A stretch of 64,000 nt of DNA from Thiotrichaceae bacterium UBA4486 (GTDB taxonomy: Bacteria; Pseudomonadota; Gammaproteobacteria; Eutrophobiales; Eutrophobiaceae), in contig DGNS01000005.1 of assembly GCA_002389045.1 (NCBI GenBank), forward strand, positions 354,288 to 418,287. The letters are read 5' to 3'. The position numbers and the translations under genes are program-made. Positions 61,790 through 64,000 of this stretch are shown here, piece by piece (the stretch's first letter is position 1; each line of letters starts with the position of its first letter). The notes under the pieces were generated by a model, which worked only from the letters and a program-made list of their open reading frames with translations, had not been told where the DNA came from and made no database searches.

Positions 61790-62554
61790 ATGAATAAAGA
61801 AATCACCAAGGGTCAGCACCACCTTTTGCTGAGCTGGCTTGTATTTACCGGCGCCGTTATTTTTGCCTTGCTGGTCGCCTGGAATGAAGGCGTGTTGACA
61901 CTTCTGTACATGGGCGACAAGAGCCGCATATCCTGGGCTATCACCCTGTTATTCATCATCGTTACGTTTCATGTCATGCGCCGGGTCTGGGTCATCTCCA
62001 GTCAGATCAATGCCGCCAGGGATGTATCGGAGTTCATCAGGAAGCAGGACAAGCTGGTCATACGTGTTATTGGTGATAATGTGGATATTAACGGGAAATC
62101 CAGTCTGCCACCTTCCTACGCCACGCAGTTTATTCATGATCTGGTCACCCGTTACAACAATCACGCGGTTTCTTCGGAAGACAGCGTGCAGGGTAATTCC
62201 GATTTGATCGAAGTGTATGAATCCAGACTGAAAGGACCGCATGAGATTGGCTGGTTTATCGCCGACATTATGATCAAACTGGGATTGATGGGTACGATAA
62301 TCGGCTTTGTCCTGATGCTGGGTTCAGTCGTTAATATTGCCGACTTCGATGTCACAACCATGCAGAAAATTCTCAGGAACATGAGTTCCGGCATGGGCAC
62401 GGCCCTGTACACAACCATGGCCGGTCTGGTTTGCAGCATGCTCTCCACTATCCAGTACCATATGCTGGAAAGAAACATTGATGAAATGATCGAGAACCTG
62501 AAACATCTCGCCCAGGTGTATATCCTGCCGAGGCTTCACCAGGCCGAGTCATGA
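61790..62554 (+). CDS. MotA/TolQ/ExbB-like membrane protein (proton-channel family)
   Basis: 254 residues. Two N-terminal helices (LLLSWLVFTGAVIFALLVAW, WAITLLFIIVTFHVM), a cytoplasmic stretch, then the channel pair IMIKLGLMGTIIGFVLMLGS and GMGTALYTTMAGLVCSMLST, which matches the MotA/ExbB domain (GLMGTxxG and ALxTTxxGL). Second such channel in the window and distinct from the TtpC/ExbB set. Next gene follows in four bases and supplies the single-TM partner. Physiological role unknown. Confidence 0.83.
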   Translation: MNKEITKGQHHLLLSWLVFTGAVIFALLVAWNEGVLTLLYMGDKSRISWAITLLFIIVTFHVMRRVWVISSQINAARDVSEFIRKQDKLVIRVIGDNVDINGKSSLPPSYATQFIHDLVTRYNNHAVSSEDSVQGNSDLIEVYESRLKGPHEIGWFIADIMIKLGLMGTIIGFVLMLGSVVNIADFDVTTMQKILRNMSSGMGTALYTTMAGLVCSMLSTIQYHMLERNIDEMIENLKHLAQVYILPRLHQAES

Positions 62555-62558
62555 TCTG

Positions 62559-63152
62559 ATGAGTATCAGGAAAAGACTGCAATCGGATCCTTTCACCGAC
62601 CTCCTGTTCAATGCCCTGCTGGGATTCACCTTCCTGTTCCTGGTGGCTATCATGTTCATGAACCCCGAGGCCAAATCGGGCATCATCGATCCGAAGGCGG
62701 AATACATCATTACCGTGACCTGGGAAGACAACAGCCCCGATGACGTGGATACCTGGGTGGAGGATCCGGAAGGCAATATCATCTGGTTCCGCTCACCCGA
62801 GGCCGGTCTGCTGCACCTGGACCGGGATGACCGTGGCCAGTTGAATGACACCATCACCATTGCCGGTGAGGAAGTGCAGAACCCACTCAACCAGGAAGTG
62901 GTGACGATACGGGGTGTGGTCAAGGGTGAGTACGTGGTCAATCTTCATTACTATGCCTCGGAGACCGGCAAACCGGTGGATGTCAATGTCAGGCTGGTAA
63001 AGGTGAACCCGGCACTGGAAGTTATCTACTACGGCAATGTGAGCCTTGAGAAAACCGGTGATGAGAAGACTGCCTTCCGTTTCAAGATCCAGGCCTCGGG
63101 TGATATCGGCAATGTGAATTTCATCCCCAAAAAACTGGTTTCATTTGGTTAA
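62559..63152 (+). CDS. Single-TM protein with YfaP/DUF2135-like periplasmic domain, predicted channel partner
   Basis: 197 residues. One helix DPFTDLLFNALLGFTFLFLV with an Asp just before it, as in MotB/ExbD partners. The rest is a periplasmic beta domain: YIITVTWEDNSPDDVDTWVEDPEGNIIWF, then RGVVKGEYVVNLHYYASETG, resembling YfaP/DUF2135 'D-x-D' type domains (given here as partial motifs). No OmpA-like peptidoglycan-binding domain is present. The assignment as ion-channel partner is inference. Confidence 0.7.
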   Translation: MSIRKRLQSDPFTDLLFNALLGFTFLFLVAIMFMNPEAKSGIIDPKAEYIITVTWEDNSPDDVDTWVEDPEGNIIWFRSPEAGLLHLDRDDRGQLNDTITIAGEEVQNPLNQEVVTIRGVVKGEYVVNLHYYASETGKPVDVNVRLVKVNPALEVIYYGNVSLEKTGDEKTAFRFKIQASGDIGNVNFIPKKLVSFG

Positions 63153-63177
63153 CTGAAAAGAATAAAGGAGACTGCAT

Positions 63178-63699
63178 TTGTTTACTCTGGGAATATCCGG
63201 CCTGATTACGGCCTACGTGCTGGTGGCCCTGCTGTTGCTCAGCCTCAACCTGTATTCAAACTGGTCCTGGCAGGTCAAGGCCGGTTGCATCATCATTACC
63301 TCGGTTTTCTATGTCATTACCTATATATCCTTCCCGCCCCTGCTGGGCTGGGCCACGAAACAGGACCCGCCCGGGAAATTCAGGATCCTGTCCGTGCATG
63401 TGAATCAACCGGACAAAACCACGGGTTCGGAAGGCGCCATCTACCTGTGGACCGCCGGCATCGAAAACCTGGCGACGGACGTCGAACCCCGGGCCTATAA
63501 ATTTGAATATTCCAATGACCTGCATGAACGTGTCCTGCAGGTCAAATCAAAACTCAACAAGAGCATACTGCAACTTGGCGAATTCGAGGATCCGGACGAA
63601 ATGTCCCTGGAAAATCTGGAGCAAAAAACCAGGACCACCCAGGTCACGTCAAAATTGCAGTTTTATGACTTGCCGGACCCGCTGATACCGGATAAATAA
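63178..63699 (+). CDS. Membrane protein of unknown function
   Basis: 173 residues with two N-terminal helices (GLITAYVLVALLLLSLNLYS, VKAGCIIITSVFYVITYISF) and a periplasmic domain (PPGKFRILSVHVNQPDKTTG and on). TTG 63178 starts it, with AAAGGAG seven bases upstream. Third gene of the channel operon. No family recognised. Confidence 0.65.
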   Translation: MFTLGISGLITAYVLVALLLLSLNLYSNWSWQVKAGCIIITSVFYVITYISFPPLLGWATKQDPPGKFRILSVHVNQPDKTTGSEGAIYLWTAGIENLATDVEPRAYKFEYSNDLHERVLQVKSKLNKSILQLGEFEDPDEMSLENLEQKTRTTQVTSKLQFYDLPDPLIPDK

Positions 63700-63771
63700 T
63701 GATTCGGGGTTCCGGCCAGATCAGAGATTCCAGACCTTGACCTGTAGCAGAAATCGTGAGGTGATCAGACG

Positions 63772-64000
63772 ATGAGATACCAGGGCATCAGTTTAATATT
63801 CGCGGCACTTGCATCCCTGTTCGCACAACCGGGCCTGGCCTGGGAACTGCTCAACCAGGACATTGACATCGAGTGTGTTCAGAGCAGCAACCGCACCCGG
63901 ATTAACTGCGACTACCGCCTCCTGAATGCCGATACACCGGCCCGAGTGCGGGCCAGTCTTGACGACCAGAGCTTGACTCTGCTGAATAATGAAAACTGGC
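63772..64000 (+). CDS. Secreted protein, 5' part only
   Basis: 76 residues before the window ends. A signal peptide (SLIFAALASLFAQPGLAWE) is followed by LLNQDIDIECVQSSNRTRIN, then CDYRLLNADTPARVRASLDD. GAGGTG lies eight bases before the ATG. Probably fourth gene of the operon; the C-terminal part and family cannot be judged. Confidence 0.6.
   Translation, partial: MRYQGISLIFAALASLFAQPGLAWELLNQDIDIECVQSSNRTRINCDYRLLNADTPARVRASLDDQSLTLLNNENW

Overview
The window looks like the chromosome of a gammaproteobacterium, probably methylotrophic or alcohol/aldehyde-oxidising. Evidence for this: a heavy-metal-type RND trio, a TtpC-type TonB system, NDH-2, a DUF1244 protein, a RAYT transposase with REP flanks, PQQ genes, and auxiliary genes of tetrahydromethanopterin (H4MPT) and methanofuran-type cofactors. 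No rRNA, tRNA, CRISPR array or prophage was found. The structural enzymes that would use these cofactors (PQQ alcohol dehydrogenase, formate dehydrogenase, core H4MPT enzymes) are not in the window, so the physiology is inferred.

Layout. 0-8.6 kb: 5' part of hrpA, a PP2C-TM-FGE fusion, a SelW-like protein, a His/Tyr-rich secreted protein, an AmpG-type permease, a CYTH protein, an OFA transporter. 8.8-17.2 kb: molybdenum cofactor block (moaA-fdhD-mobA-mobB-moeA; moaE-moaD; moaC), interrupted by an FAD oxidase and a RAYT element and ending in a pterin-carbinolamine dehydratase. 17.2-26.2 kb: mfnB, an OprC-like TonB receptor, DUF447 and dihydropteroate-synthase-like DUF6513 genes, pqqBCDE. 26.2-33.6 kb: repeat-rich intergenic DNA, folP, two toxin-antitoxin pairs, a peptidase, a SHOCT protein, a porin. 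33.7-37.6 kb: a tungsten-type aldehyde oxidoreductase operon (aorA, aorB, aorC and a MoaD-like protein). 37.9-41.4 kb: Amt and a MoxYX-like two-component pair. 41.6-46.6 kb: DUF3450-TtpC-ExbB-ExbD-TonB-TPR operon. 46.8-53.8 kb: response regulator-Ser/Thr kinase fusion and an RND/MFP/OMF efflux operon. 53.9-57.1 kb: TraB-like protein, DUF1244, NDH-2, SRPBCC. 57.2-60.6 kb: an NtrC-type regulator and kinase, divergent from a solitary pqqA. 60.7-64 kb: L,D-transpeptidase, DUF302 lipoprotein, and an uncharacterised MotA/TolQ/ExbB-like operon running off the end.

How parts fit together. The 24-residue PqqA precursor gene is at 60.4 kb, about 34 kb from pqqBCDE. Both loci have a GG-N10-GC sigma-54-type -24/-12 element in a matching TGGCAT context, and a sigma-54 activator/kinase pair is beside pqqA, which suggests a split but co-regulated PQQ regulon. 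The molybdopterin genes can supply formate dehydrogenase (FdhD) and the AOR. The TonB receptor could be energised by the TtpC/TonB operon. The most unusual architecture is the 61.8-64 kb operon: a proton-channel-like protein paired with a single-TM protein whose periplasmic domain looks YfaP/DUF2135-like instead of ExbD- or OmpA-like. A second theme is heptanucleotide repeat arrays that sit at gene 3' ends, several supplying the stop codon, with a CAGANNN unit in the sense of the gene.
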